Shown here: piece by piece, positions 17,063-25,801 of the stretch
How positions within the stretch are numbered: position 1 is the first letter of the stretch
Layout of the letters: each line of letters opens with the position of its first letter
NCBI GenBank assembly: GCA_050014395.1
Contig: JBEKDK010000002.1
Span: 62,001 to 126,000 of the forward strand
DNA length: 64,000 bases
DNA from: DASPOJ01 sp050014395
GTDB lineage: Bacteria > Acidobacteriota > Terriglobia > Acidiferrales > UBA7541
Direction: 5' to 3'
Notes under the pieces: model-generated
Told to the model about the DNA's origin: nothing
Databases searched by the model: none
What the model saw: only the letters and a program-made list of their open reading frames with translations
Program-made: the position numbers and the translations under genes

Positions 17063-17785
17063 TTGAAATTGTCGCGGACTCATCGGAAGATTTGCGCGGC
17101 GCTCATTGGGGTCGTAGGTCTCTGCTTGGCCGGTGCGGGTTCCGCGCCATCCGCGAGCGCGCCGCAAGGACCGTGGACGGTGGGCGGCGTGTTGCACCAG
17201 ATGGATACGCAGGCCAAGGAATTCAACAGCCTGACCGCGGACATTGAGCGTACCAAGGTCACCGTGGTCGTCGACGATAAATCCACGGAGAGTGGGAAAC
17301 TCTTCATCCGCCGCGACGAAAAGATGCGGATCGAGATGACCAGCCCGGACCTGCGCACCATCCTCCTGAACGGCGACTCCTTTTACATCTACACTCCCAA
17401 GATCAATCGCGTCGAGGAATACAGCGTCGGCAAGCACAAAGCGATGGTCGATCAGTTTCTTCTTTTGGGTTTCGGCACATCCGGCACAACGCTCGAAAAA
17501 AATTATGACATCGTGCTCCAAGGCGAGGACACGCTGGACAACCATAAGGTGTTGATGCTCGAATTGACGCCGAAAGCCGCGGATGTGCGCAATCAGATCT
17601 CTAAGGTTCAGATCTGGCTCGATGAGGGGACCTGGCTGCCCGCACAGCAGAAATTTTTCGAAACCGGCTCGGGGGACTACTTCACGATCCGCTATACGAA
17701 TGTCGTACGCAACGTGCGCATTTCCGACGCGCGCTTTCGCCCGCAATGGCCAAAGGGCGTGACGAAAGTTAAGCCGGACAGTTAG
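17063..17785 (+). CDS. lolA: LolA-type periplasmic lipoprotein carrier
   Basis: Shuttles lipoproteins across the periplasm to the outer membrane. A signal peptide (core CAALIGVVGLCLAGAGSAP) precedes the half-barrel fold: IERTKVTVVVDDKSTESGKL, then IRRDEKMRIEMTSPDLRTIL, and later a WLDEGTWLPAQQKFFE segment typical of the family. The start is TTG 17063 with AAGAGG five bases upstream. An overlapping ATG at 17047 ends after five codons, and the upstream open frame from 16919 is not signal-like. It lies downstream of the ATPase and single-span genes. Some Acidobacteriota LolA homologues act on other lipids, so the exact cargo is inferred. Confidence 0.85.
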   Translation: MKLSRTHRKICAALIGVVGLCLAGAGSAPSASAPQGPWTVGGVLHQMDTQAKEFNSLTADIERTKVTVVVDDKSTESGKLFIRRDEKMRIEMTSPDLRTILLNGDSFYIYTPKINRVEEYSVGKHKAMVDQFLLLGFGTSGTTLEKNYDIVLQGEDTLDNHKVLMLELTPKAADVRNQISKVQIWLDEGTWLPAQQKFFETGSGDYFTIRYTNVVRNVRISDARFRPQWPKGVTKVKPDS

Positions 17786-17867
17786 TCTCCCACTCGATTA
17801 CCACTTCCCCGTCGAGTTTCGCGCGTCACATTCCGCCCGAAAGCGTTTTCACCGAAATTTGCGTCCT

Positions 17868-19004
17868 TCAGATCGCCTTGCTTTTCTTGGCGTGCGCACC
17901 GCGATTCCATTGCGTTTCTTGCGCAAGCAGCGCCTTCTTACGCTCGATTCCCCAGCGGTAGCCGCCCAGGCCTCCGTCTTCGCGCACCACGCGGTGGCAT
18001 GGGATGACCAGTGACACCGGATTCGTGGCGCAGGCGCGAGCCACGGCACGAGCAGCCTTCGGCCGGCCCAAGGTCCGCGCAATTTCGCTGTACGATCGCG
18101 TTGCGCCGCAAGGGATGCGGCGCAGTGCGTCCCAAACGCGGCGCTGGAAAGCCGTGGCCTGCACATCGACGGGCAAATCCAGTCCCGGCGCGCGTCCATC
18201 CAAATAACGCACGATGGTTCGCACCCACGATGCAGCCTCGTGCCCCCCGGAGCGAATGGCTGCCTGCGGATACTCCTGCCGCAAGGCATCCGTCAGCGCC
18301 GCGTCTCGGTCGCCCAAGTACACGGCGGAAATTCCGCGCGGCGTAGAACCAACCAGCACGCGGCCCAAGCGCGAATCGGCCAGTGAGTAACTGATTTCCA
18401 TTCCGCGTCCGCCGCGGCGATAAGCGGCCGGCGTCATTCCCAGTTGCGCGTTCGATTGCTCGTAAAGGCGGCTCGATGAGCCGTAACCCGCTTCGTACAT
18501 CGCTGTGGTCACTGTGGTGTCTCCTTTTCGCAGATGGCGCTTCAGGCGCCCAAGACGCACGGAATCGGCATATTGGCGCGGCGTGATGCCGACGGAGTGA
18601 CGAAATATCCGCTCCAGTTGGTGCGGACTCAAACCCACGCGCGCCGCCAGCGTCTTCAAATCAACTGCTTCATCCGAATGCGCTTCGAGGTGGCGGCAAA
18701 TGCGCTGCACGACCGCGCTTCGCGGCTCCGCTGCGTTTAGTGAACCCGCGGCGCCTTTCAATCCCGGTTTGCAGCGGCGGCACGACCGAAACCCGGCGCG
18801 CTCGGCGGCGATCGGAGTGGCGAAGAAAACCACCTGCGCGCGTTGCGGTCTGCGCGAAGGGCAGCACGGCCGGCAATAGATGCCGGTTGAACGCACGGCG
18901 TAGACGAACGCGCCGTCGAACCGCGCGTCGCGGTTCGTGACGGCGTTCCAATAGCGCCGCAGAACTCGGCCATCCGTTGTTCCCGTGATGGAGTGCGATT
19001 TCAA
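17868..19004 (-). CDS. ada: Bifunctional Ada: methyl-DNA repair protein and AraC-type regulator
   Basis: Removes methyl groups from O6-methylguanine and phosphotriesters and, once methylated on its N-terminal zinc site, activates the adaptive response. The Ada zinc domain contains TGIYCRPCCPSRRP and FRSCRRCKPG, giving the four zinc Cys. An AraC-type helix-turn-helix follows (VGLSPHQLERIFRHSVGITP). The methyltransferase domain ends with the acceptor IPCHRVV. I select TTG 19004, with GGAGG ten bases upstream; GTG 19040 and TTG 19049 are alternatives. TAGAAT at about 19063-19068 may be its -10. It is convergent with lolA. Confidence 0.93.
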   Translation of the reverse strand: MKSHSITGTTDGRVLRRYWNAVTNRDARFDGAFVYAVRSTGIYCRPCCPSRRPQRAQVVFFATPIAAERAGFRSCRRCKPGLKGAAGSLNAAEPRSAVVQRICRHLEAHSDEAVDLKTLAARVGLSPHQLERIFRHSVGITPRQYADSVRLGRLKRHLRKGDTTVTTAMYEAGYGSSSRLYEQSNAQLGMTPAAYRRGGRGMEISYSLADSRLGRVLVGSTPRGISAVYLGDRDAALTDALRQEYPQAAIRSGGHEAASWVRTIVRYLDGRAPGLDLPVDVQATAFQRRVWDALRRIPCGATRSYSEIARTLGRPKAARAVARACATNPVSLVIPCHRVVREDGGLGGYRWGIERKKALLAQETQWNRGAHAKKSKAI

Positions 19005-19242
19005 AAGTCGCGAACCTCCGTGCCGAAGTCCAGTCTGCACAAAACCCAATCGCGATTCTATCCGATTCTAGCGCTCAAATTCTGAAGCTCCTGCGCGCCA
19101 GCGCCCGGCTAGGGCGCAGCGGAATCCGAGTGGCGCGCGTTAGCCCTTAAGACACGCGCTCGGCAGTCCAAGTTTGACGCGCTCGGCGTCTCGGCGGATA
19201 GTGTCCCGCGAGCGGTGCCAGAAGCGCTGGAAGGGGAGAAGT

Positions 19243-19779
19243 ATGCGCACGCGCACTGCTCGAATCGAAACCTCACTTACTGAACCCAACATCGGCCCCA
19301 GCAAAGTGGAACCCGCCGGCTTAGGAGTGCTTGCCGCCAGCGCGATGGGCACGCCCGACGCGCACAGTTGGGTTGAGCGCGCCCGGCCGCGCGGAATCAA
19401 GCGCGTTCCCACGCACACGGTCGGCGTGCCAAACGAACGCCGCACGTACGCGCGCGCCAATCTGCGATTGCCGCTGCGCGTCATGCGTGTCGCCGGGCAA
19501 CGGCGAGACGAAGAGCCGCGGCTTTGCACTCGAGATATCAGTTCGAGCGGCGTGTTTTTCCTTTGCCCGCAGCGCATCGAGCCGGGCACGCCCATCGAAA
19601 TCGAAGTGGCGCTGGTGGACCGGCCGCTGCAAAGCCGCAGCGTGACGATGATCACAGAAGCGCACGTCGTTCGCGCCGAACCCGAGCGGGCAAACGGATG
19701 GCACGGGTTGGCCGCGACCTTTGACGACATTTCATTTCATCGCAGCGATCCCCTCCCGGCGCGCTTCCAGCAATCCTGA
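19243..19779 (+). CDS. PilZ-domain protein
   Basis: Probable cyclic di-GMP receptor. The conserved RxxxR (RRTYAR) and D-x-S-x-x-G (DISSSGVFF) binding motifs of PilZ are both present at about residues 63-110, followed by the expected beta-barrel strands. The first 60 residues are of no recognised type. ATG 19243 has AAGGGGAGAAG directly upstream, which decides against the longer frame at 19174. The gene stands alone between ada and a HAD phosphatase, so its output cannot be read from context. Confidence 0.85.
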   Translation: MRTRTARIETSLTEPNIGPSKVEPAGLGVLAASAMGTPDAHSWVERARPRGIKRVPTHTVGVPNERRTYARANLRLPLRVMRVAGQRRDEEPRLCTRDISSSGVFFLCPQRIEPGTPIEIEVALVDRPLQSRSVTMITEAHVVRAEPERANGWHGLAATFDDISFHRSDPLPARFQQS

Positions 19780-19824
19780 AGGCGCGCCCCTAACATTTGA
19801 AATTGCGTTAGGATTGTGGGTCAG

Positions 19825-20478
19825 ATGGCACCCGCTCCGGTAAATGTGCGTGCCGTGCTGCTCGATTGGGATGGCACGCTGATCGATTCCTACCGCGCCG
19901 ACGCGCAGGCTTACCTGAAAATGTTTGGCGCGTTGGGAATCGATTGGGATCTGAAAGACCTCGAGCGGCACTACTCCCCGAATTGGTACACCGTGTACCG
20001 CGCCGCGCGCATCGCCCGCACGCGTTGGAAGGAAGCGGATCGCCTGTGGCGCAGCGCTTACCGATACGAGAACGCCAAGCTGTATCCCGGCACGCGCCGC
20101 GCGCTCCGAGCACTTGCGCTGCGATATCGCGTGGGGCTTGTGACCGGCGGCGGCCGCGCTCGCGTGCGCCGGCAACTCATACAGTTTGATATGGAGCGCC
20201 TGTTCGCCGTCCGCGTCTTCAGCGAAGATACGGCGCGCAAGAAACCTCATCCGGCTCCGCTGCAACTCGCATTGCGGCGGCTCGGCCTCAGTTGCGACGA
20301 GTGCGTTTACGCCGGTGACGCGCCGCAAGACATCGAAATGGCGCGCAACGCCCGAGTGTTTTCCATCGCCGTGATGGGCACGTCTCCGGTGCCGGCGCGG
20401 TTGGCGGCTGCACGCCCCGACGTGCGAATCGATTCCATCGACGATTTGCCTGGATTGCTTCGCCGCCTGAAGAGCTAG
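19825..20478 (+). CDS. HAD-family phosphatase, phosphoglycolate phosphatase-like
   Basis: Soluble hydrolase of the haloacid dehalogenase superfamily. Motif I is LLDWDGTLIDSY (nucleophile and second Asp), motif III is the Lys in RKKPHPAPL, and motif IV is YAGDAPQDIEMA. A helical cap lies between motifs I and II, as in Gph and PpaX. About 217 residues, a normal length. ATG 19825 is used; GTG 19816 is an equal alternative. The physiological phosphate ester is unknown. The gene is convergent with the next secreted protein. Confidence 0.85.
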   Translation: MAPAPVNVRAVLLDWDGTLIDSYRADAQAYLKMFGALGIDWDLKDLERHYSPNWYTVYRAARIARTRWKEADRLWRSAYRYENAKLYPGTRRALRALALRYRVGLVTGGGRARVRRQLIQFDMERLFAVRVFSEDTARKKPHPAPLQLALRRLGLSCDECVYAGDAPQDIEMARNARVFSIAVMGTSPVPARLAAARPDVRIDSIDDLPGLLRRLKS

Positions 20479-20490
20479 ATCGCTTGCGCC

Positions 20491-21420
20491 TCAGTGCGAA
20501 GGCGCGTTGCCGGCGGCGGATGGCGAAGGAGGTGCGGGCACCGACGTGTAGTCGGTCCATTTGATGATGAGGCGGACGGGGATGACGTCGTCCTTCGTGG
20601 TCACTTGGTCATCGGAGCGCGAGTAGGCAGGAAACCAACTGTCTCCGACTTGCTGGCGGTAAGTTTCAAACAACGTAAAAGGCAATTTGGGCGACGTTAC
20701 GTCTCCCAGCTCGGTGACCCACTTTCCGTAGCTTTTTACGATCGCCAAATCGTGGTCGTCCACCCAGACCACGCCGGAAAAATACGCGTGTTGCCGATCC
20801 ACTTGTTTCGGCTCGATGGCGAAAACATAGGTGTTCAGCTCGTCTACGCGCTGTTTGCCTTGATACGTAATGTTGTACTTCGCGAGCTGATCTGTAGTGA
20901 AAGGAAACTGCGGCATCAAGGCCAGAGCCACAACGTCTTCGGGTTCAAAATGCAACGCGTGGAGATCGCCCGTCGTTGGGGGCGCGCCAACCTGGCCGGG
21001 ATTCGTCGTGCTTGAGGACGGCGCCGGCGTAGCCGGCACGCTGACCACGCGCTCGTAGCGCTTGCCGTCGGGCCCGTAAAATGGCGCGGTGATCACTTCA
21101 ACCTGGCCCGACGGCTTTCCATTGGGCCCCATCTCCTGAACAACGATGCTCTTGCGATAGCCAAACGACCGGCTGGCTTGCGCGAACGCATCTTCCTTCG
21201 CTGCGAAGCGCTTGATGATTTCCGCGGGCGGAATTGCGGCCGGCTCGGGCTGCGGGTGAACAGGAATGTTTACGACGTCGCGCGACGGGGGCTGGGCCAT
21301 CGGCCCAGTCGCATTAGCCTGCGCTGCCAAAGCCGGAGCGGACACGGCGACGGCGGCGAGTACCAGCGCCCCAAAAAATATTTTCGTCATCCAAGTGTTG
21401 ATCGAGCCTGCGCTAGTCAT
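20491..21420 (-). CDS. Secreted protein of unknown function
   Basis: A 309-residue exported protein: signal peptide core IFFGALVLAAVAVSAPALAA, then a Pro-rich linker and a beta-rich domain with segments such as YFSGVVWVDDHDLAIVKSYG and FPFTLFETYRQ. This pattern resembles LolA/LolB-type half-barrel proteins common in Acidobacteriota, but the similarity is by eye only. ATG 21420 has AGGG just upstream; ATG 21390 is an alternative that still leaves a signal peptide. It lies 72 bases downstream of the giant GH35-like gene on the same strand and may be co-transcribed with it. Confidence 0.75.
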   Translation of the reverse strand: MTSAGSINTWMTKIFFGALVLAAVAVSAPALAAQANATGPMAQPPSRDVVNIPVHPQPEPAAIPPAEIIKRFAAKEDAFAQASRSFGYRKSIVVQEMGPNGKPSGQVEVITAPFYGPDGKRYERVVSVPATPAPSSSTTNPGQVGAPPTTGDLHALHFEPEDVVALALMPQFPFTTDQLAKYNITYQGKQRVDELNTYVFAIEPKQVDRQHAYFSGVVWVDDHDLAIVKSYGKWVTELGDVTSPKLPFTLFETYRQQVGDSWFPAYSRSDDQVTTKDDVIPVRLIIKWTDYTSVPAPPSPSAAGNAPSH

Positions 21421-21492
21421 AGGATCCCTACGGAGTTCGATGCGGCCGCGCGCGTTTTCGCTTTCCGCGCCCCACTCCATCCCGCGCCGCAG

Positions 21493-24400
21493 TTAGAGTA
21501 CCGGCCCAACAGTGTACCGCAGCACGGTCTTCGCAGGCAGACCTGGCGGCACCGGAACACCAACCTCCAGCAGTACGGAGTCGGATTTCATCACCAGCGT
21601 CAACGCGCCCGCGGTCCACTCAAAATCGAGCGCGGCGTGGCCCGCGGTGCGGACCTCCAGATGACTCACGCCTGCCGGCGCCACGAGCGTGGGGCCGTAC
21701 GGCACAAAGCCTTCGCACGCGTCGGTGGATCTTGGCGGCGCGCCGGCGTTCGGATGCGCCGTGAGCGCAATCCAACAGAACTGCGTGGAGCGATCCTCGC
21801 CGGTCGTCGCGGGCAAAGAGGTTACGGCGACGAATTGAAGCGGCGGACCGGCGGCAGCTTCGTTTGCGGAATTTAGCGACACTCGATAGTGCACCTCCAG
21901 GGTCGCTTGCGCGGTCACACGGACAGTTTTTTCAATCGCCGCTCCGGCGGAGCCCGCTTCGGGTGCTTGATAGCGCATGCGCACGCCAACTGAACTGCCC
22001 GTGACGACCGCGGCGCCCGTTTGGGCGGCGTTCGGCGATGCCGGCGCCTGGGCGGACGGCCCTTCGTCGGTCCATTCGGCACCGTAGGCCCGATTGAACG
22101 TGAAGTCGTGCGCTTCGGCGTCTGCACCCAAAGCGAACCAGTCTCGCAACGCTCCGACCGTCGTCACGAGATTCTCGCCGGAATCCTTCGAGACGAACGC
22201 CAGCATCCTGCCACCGTCGCGCGGCGCAAGAAACACCCGCAGCGCGCTGCTTTCAAGAACCCATTCGAGCGAACCGTCACGCTCGAAATCGTACGTGTAA
22301 TGGAGAAATCCCCCGGAACCCGCCTTTTGGAATACCAGCGGAAATCTGAGCTGCTTCTGGCCGGCGTCGAGCGTTAGCTCTCCCGGCATTCGGCCGTCTT
22401 GCGGCCATGCAGGACCGGTGAGCGGATCGGACGCAGTATTCATGTCATCGAAAAACGACATTCCGGAATCGACGCGCACGGATTCAGCGCCCGTGAACGG
22501 TCCTCGAATGCGCGCCTCAAAACTCACACCCCCATTGCCCCGATTATCCGTGCGCAGAATCATGCGCTCGCCCCTTTCGTCCCTCCCCTCTTGGCTCGAT
22601 GTCAGGATCAGCGCCGGCACGCTCGCCAGCGACGGGCCCTGCCCCAGGGGCAAACGAACGGCGTTCAGAATTGAGACGCCGAAGGCGCTGGCGGGATGCT
22701 TCACTGCGCCAGCTTTTTCGGGAACCTGCGGCACATACTTCAAATAGATCTTCAACACGCGAAGGTAATCAGGTGCCGCGCCACGCAGCAAATTCACCTC
22801 GAAAACGCGCACCGGCTCCGTCCACTGGCCGTCGATGCTGTTGTCGTCGAGTTCCGCCTTTGTCGGCTGACTCTCCAGGCGCAGCAAAACTTTCGCGCTC
22901 GCCGGCGCGTAAAAGGTCAACTCGAGTGTTTTCTGTTCGCGCTCGATGCCCAGCAGCTCTGCCCCGGCCGAGATGATTTCGTCCTTGCACTGCTTTCCCG
23001 GAACCGCGCTGCCGCACAGCGGTGCATGCAGCGGCAGCAATAGCGATTCGCCGGGGGGAACCACGACGTGCACGCGCAGCGAACCTCCATACGCCCCAGA
23101 GCTCGAACCCGGTGGCGCCAAGACGTCCAGATCGGCCTCTCCCGTCTGCGAATCATCTAGATTCGTCGCGCTCAACAAACCCGCGGCGCAGAGCGGCCGC
23201 GTGACGCATCGCTGGCTTAATGTCTCTAGAGGACCGCGTGGTTCCTGGCCTGCAAGCTCGGTGATTGCGAGCGAATCGTGGGGCGGCATGGCGGCAGTTC
23301 TCTCGATTACGGCGTGCGCGCCGGCGTTATCGGTCAGCCGGCGAAACGTATTGACCGACCAATCGGCTTCGGGATGCGCGCGCAATTCGGGCACGGACTC
23401 GTCCGGTTCGACCCATGAATAGAAATCCTGGGGCCACTCGATCGTTACGCCATCGCCGTAGGTGCGACGCACGGCATCGGGGCCCTGAATTGTTCGCAAC
23501 GGGGCCCCCTCAGTATTCCAGAGCACAGCAAGCGCGGGATCACGCGAATTCGAAATCAGCGTGCCGCCGCGGCGAACGTATTCGAGGAGCGTCTGCTGCG
23601 CGTGCTCAGACAACGCCGCGCCACCGCCCGGCTCTCGCTGAGATTCAACCAATAGCAAGACACGATCTCGCAAAAGCCGCTCGACCGGCTGCGTTTCGAG
23701 GTCAACAACCTCCGGCGCTCGACCGGCCAACTCCGCCACGCGCAGCGCCTGCTCGAGAGTGCGCCGCAATTGCTCTCGCGCAGAAGAATTCTGTGCTGCC
23801 GCGGAGTTTTCCGGCCGCTCGGCTTCGGCGCCACAATCGACTACGCCGAGATCGGCCCACATATGAGCCGATGCCAGCCGCTCGCCCCAAGCTTTTATCA
23901 GGACGCCATTGCGTTTGATCGCCACGGCTTGTGCGCGCGACTCTCCCTCCATATCGAGCGCGGCGTCGCGATTCAAGTAGCGATTGACTCCGGGCGCTTC
24001 GTAGCCCGCGGGCATCAAGGAATCTTGCAGCGGCGCGTACTCGATGCCGCCGATTCCTCGCCCGAGCAACAAGCGAGTGCCGAGAGTCGTCGCGGAAACT
24101 GCCGCATCCGGCGGCGAACTTTCGTCAGCCGCGGCATATCCACCGGCGTGGAAGCTGGTGATCAGCGGAGGAACGCTCGATTGCTGCTCGAGTTTGTCAG
24201 CCAGAAGCGACAGCGTCATTGCATCCCGCTCGCCGAGCGTCGCGCCCGCCGGACTGGCCTCCCCAACCGCAGCGCTCGGAGAAAAAATCCATTCCCCCGA
24301 AACTCCCGCGACACCCGGCTGCGCCGGCCCAGTATTTTGGGCAGCCAGCAGCGACGCGAGCCACGCATCCGGCAAATCGCCCGCCGCGGCCAGGCACGGC

Positions 24401-25335
24401 GCGTCCACGCCGCTTGCCGCCAGCGTCGAGCAGAGCACGTTCAAATAACGTTCTAGATTCGGCGCGCCGGAATCATGCGAAGCGGCGGATACGCCCGCGT
24501 AATTGACGCCATCCACAATGCCGTCGCCCACTATGACGAACAGCAGCGGGCCACTTGCATCCTTCGCTTCGGTCTTGCCCCACGTGTCCGGTGGACAGAT
24601 CGAGATCTTCCGGTGCGAGTTATAGGGCGCGAGTTCACGGGCCAGCGCGGTGAACCATTCGTGGCTGGCGCGCAGGAAATCCTCGTGCGCGAGCCAGGAA
24701 GCCGCGGCGGCATCGCCATCGCCATGAAACGCGGCCGCGAGCGCCGGCTCCGCGCCGTCGGCTAGTTGCGAGGACGTCATTCCGTATGCGGGAGCGTTCA
24801 CAAGCCAATCGGGGTAGCCCGCCAGGCGCCATGTTGCCGGCATCTGCGGTCCTGCGTGGACGATCAGCTTGAATCCGCGATCCGCAATCAATTGCAACAG
24901 GCCGCGGAGATCGCGGCGCGGATTCGAGTGACCGTCGAAATCGAATTCGCCTTCGGCCAGCTCGTGCCAATTCCACGGAATCGTCAGATCAATCGTGTTG
25001 ATGCCCAGTTCTTTGTAACGATCAAGGGAGTGTGCCCACAGATCCTGCGGTAACCCGAAATAGTCGAACGAGGCGCCGTACACGAAAAACGGCTTGCCGT
25101 CCACTTGCAATTCCGGCCATCCCTCGTCCACAACGATGCGGGCGCCAGAGAGATCGGGTTCGGCAGGCGTGCCATCGGGTGCCGCAAACGCGGGTCTGGC
25201 GAAAAGGAAGAGTGCGCCCAGCAGCAAAATTGAGGCTACAGTGGATTCAAGTCGCGAGTGTGCGAGAAAGCAGAGCGAAACGGCACGCGCGCGGCGCGTA
25301 TTCCGATTTCCCGAATCTGGGCCGCTGCGCAGCAC
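21493..25335 (-). CDS. Giant secreted GH35-like (beta-galactosidase fold) protein, apparently without catalytic Glu
   Basis: A 1280-residue exported protein. After a signal peptide (core SILLLGALFLFARPAFA) comes a TIM-barrel module with GH35 landmarks: VDGKPFFVYGASFDYFG, YKELGINTIDLTIPWNWHE and HAGPQMPATWRLAGYPDWLV. In active GH35 enzymes the acid/base lies in a VENEYG segment and the nucleophile in a SEF-type segment. Here the equivalents read LLFVIVGDGIVDG (about 24517-24550) and ITSFHAGGYAAAD (about 24124-24172), with no Glu. Further beta-sandwich domains follow. The start is uncertain: GTG 25335 or TTG 25356 give a long basic n-region; the open frame to 25611 would run into acylphosphatase on the other strand. 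Possibly a sugar-binding pseudoenzyme. Confidence 0.75.
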   Translation of the reverse strand: MLRSGPDSGNRNTRRARAVSLCFLAHSRLESTVASILLLGALFLFARPAFAAPDGTPAEPDLSGARIVVDEGWPELQVDGKPFFVYGASFDYFGLPQDLWAHSLDRYKELGINTIDLTIPWNWHELAEGEFDFDGHSNPRRDLRGLLQLIADRGFKLIVHAGPQMPATWRLAGYPDWLVNAPAYGMTSSQLADGAEPALAAAFHGDGDAAAASWLAHEDFLRASHEWFTALARELAPYNSHRKISICPPDTWGKTEAKDASGPLLFVIVGDGIVDGVNYAGVSAASHDSGAPNLERYLNVLCSTLAASGVDAPCLAAAGDLPDAWLASLLAAQNTGPAQPGVAGVSGEWIFSPSAAVGEASPAGATLGERDAMTLSLLADKLEQQSSVPPLITSFHAGGYAAADESSPPDAAVSATTLGTRLLLGRGIGGIEYAPLQDSLMPAGYEAPGVNRYLNRDAALDMEGESRAQAVAIKRNGVLIKAWGERLASAHMWADLGVVDCGAEAERPENSAAAQNSSAREQLRRTLEQALRVAELAGRAPEVVDLETQPVERLLRDRVLLLVESQREPGGGAALSEHAQQTLLEYVRRGGTLISNSRDPALAVLWNTEGAPLRTIQGPDAVRRTYGDGVTIEWPQDFYSWVEPDESVPELRAHPEADWSVNTFRRLTDNAGAHAVIERTAAMPPHDSLAITELAGQEPRGPLETLSQRCVTRPLCAAGLLSATNLDDSQTGEADLDVLAPPGSSSGAYGGSLRVHVVVPPGESLLLPLHAPLCGSAVPGKQCKDEIISAGAELLGIEREQKTLELTFYAPASAKVLLRLESQPTKAELDDNSIDGQWTEPVRVFEVNLLRGAAPDYLRVLKIYLKYVPQVPEKAGAVKHPASAFGVSILNAVRLPLGQGPSLASVPALILTSSQEGRDERGERMILRTDNRGNGGVSFEARIRGPFTGAESVRVDSGMSFFDDMNTASDPLTGPAWPQDGRMPGELTLDAGQKQLRFPLVFQKAGSGGFLHYTYDFERDGSLEWVLESSALRVFLAPRDGGRMLAFVSKDSGENLVTTVGALRDWFALGADAEAHDFTFNRAYGAEWTDEGPSAQAPASPNAAQTGAAVVTGSSVGVRMRYQAPEAGSAGAAIEKTVRVTAQATLEVHYRVSLNSANEAAAGPPLQFVAVTSLPATTGEDRSTQFCWIALTAHPNAGAPPRSTDACEGFVPYGPTLVAPAGVSHLEVRTAGHAALDFEWTAGALTLVMKSDSVLLEVGVPVPPGLPAKTVLRYTVGPVL

Positions 25336-25433
25336 GGTGGGCCATATTAACCCCAAGCGGTCGGCTTTCCCACTCGCGCCCAGCCCGGGTCTGATACAAT
25401 CGCGCCCTTGCGGCGGTAAATGCCGCGCTGGCC

Positions 25434-25727
25434 GTGTCCGCGGAGCTACAAGCCAAAAGGTTCTACGTTTGCGGAATGGTGCAAGGCGTAGGATTTCGCT
25501 ACTTCGCGCGGCGCCTGGCAGCGCGAGTGGGCGTCGGCGGTTACGTGCGCAATCTAATGGACGGCCGCGTCGAGGTTTACGCCGTCGGAAGCGACGAACA
25601 ACTGCGATCATTGGCCGCGGAGCTTGAGCGCGGGCCGATCTCCGCCAGCGTCGAGCGGGTCGAGGAAGAGGCTGCCGACGTAGTCGATAAGTACGCCGAG
25701 TGGTTTGCGATCGAGCACGGAGCCTAG
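25434..25727 (+). CDS. acyP: Acylphosphatase
   Basis: Small cytoplasmic enzyme that hydrolyses acyl phosphates. The 97 residues show the family signature VCGMVQGVGFRYFARRLA (catalytic Arg) and GYVRNLMDGRVEVYAVG (catalytic Asn). The start is GTG 25434. TACAAT at 25395-25400 is a possible -10. It is divergent from the GH35-like gene and upstream of apt. An in-frame, stop-free 22-codon stretch follows its TAG before a TGA. Confidence 0.93.
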   Translation: MSAELQAKRFYVCGMVQGVGFRYFARRLAARVGVGGYVRNLMDGRVEVYAVGSDEQLRSLAAELERGPISASVERVEEEAADVVDKYAEWFAIEHGA

Positions 25728-25801
25728 GACGAAATCGTCACCAAATCGAAGGAAGCAATCGAGTTCGTCGAAATCGCCGAACTCATCAGGGAGTGACACG
25801 C

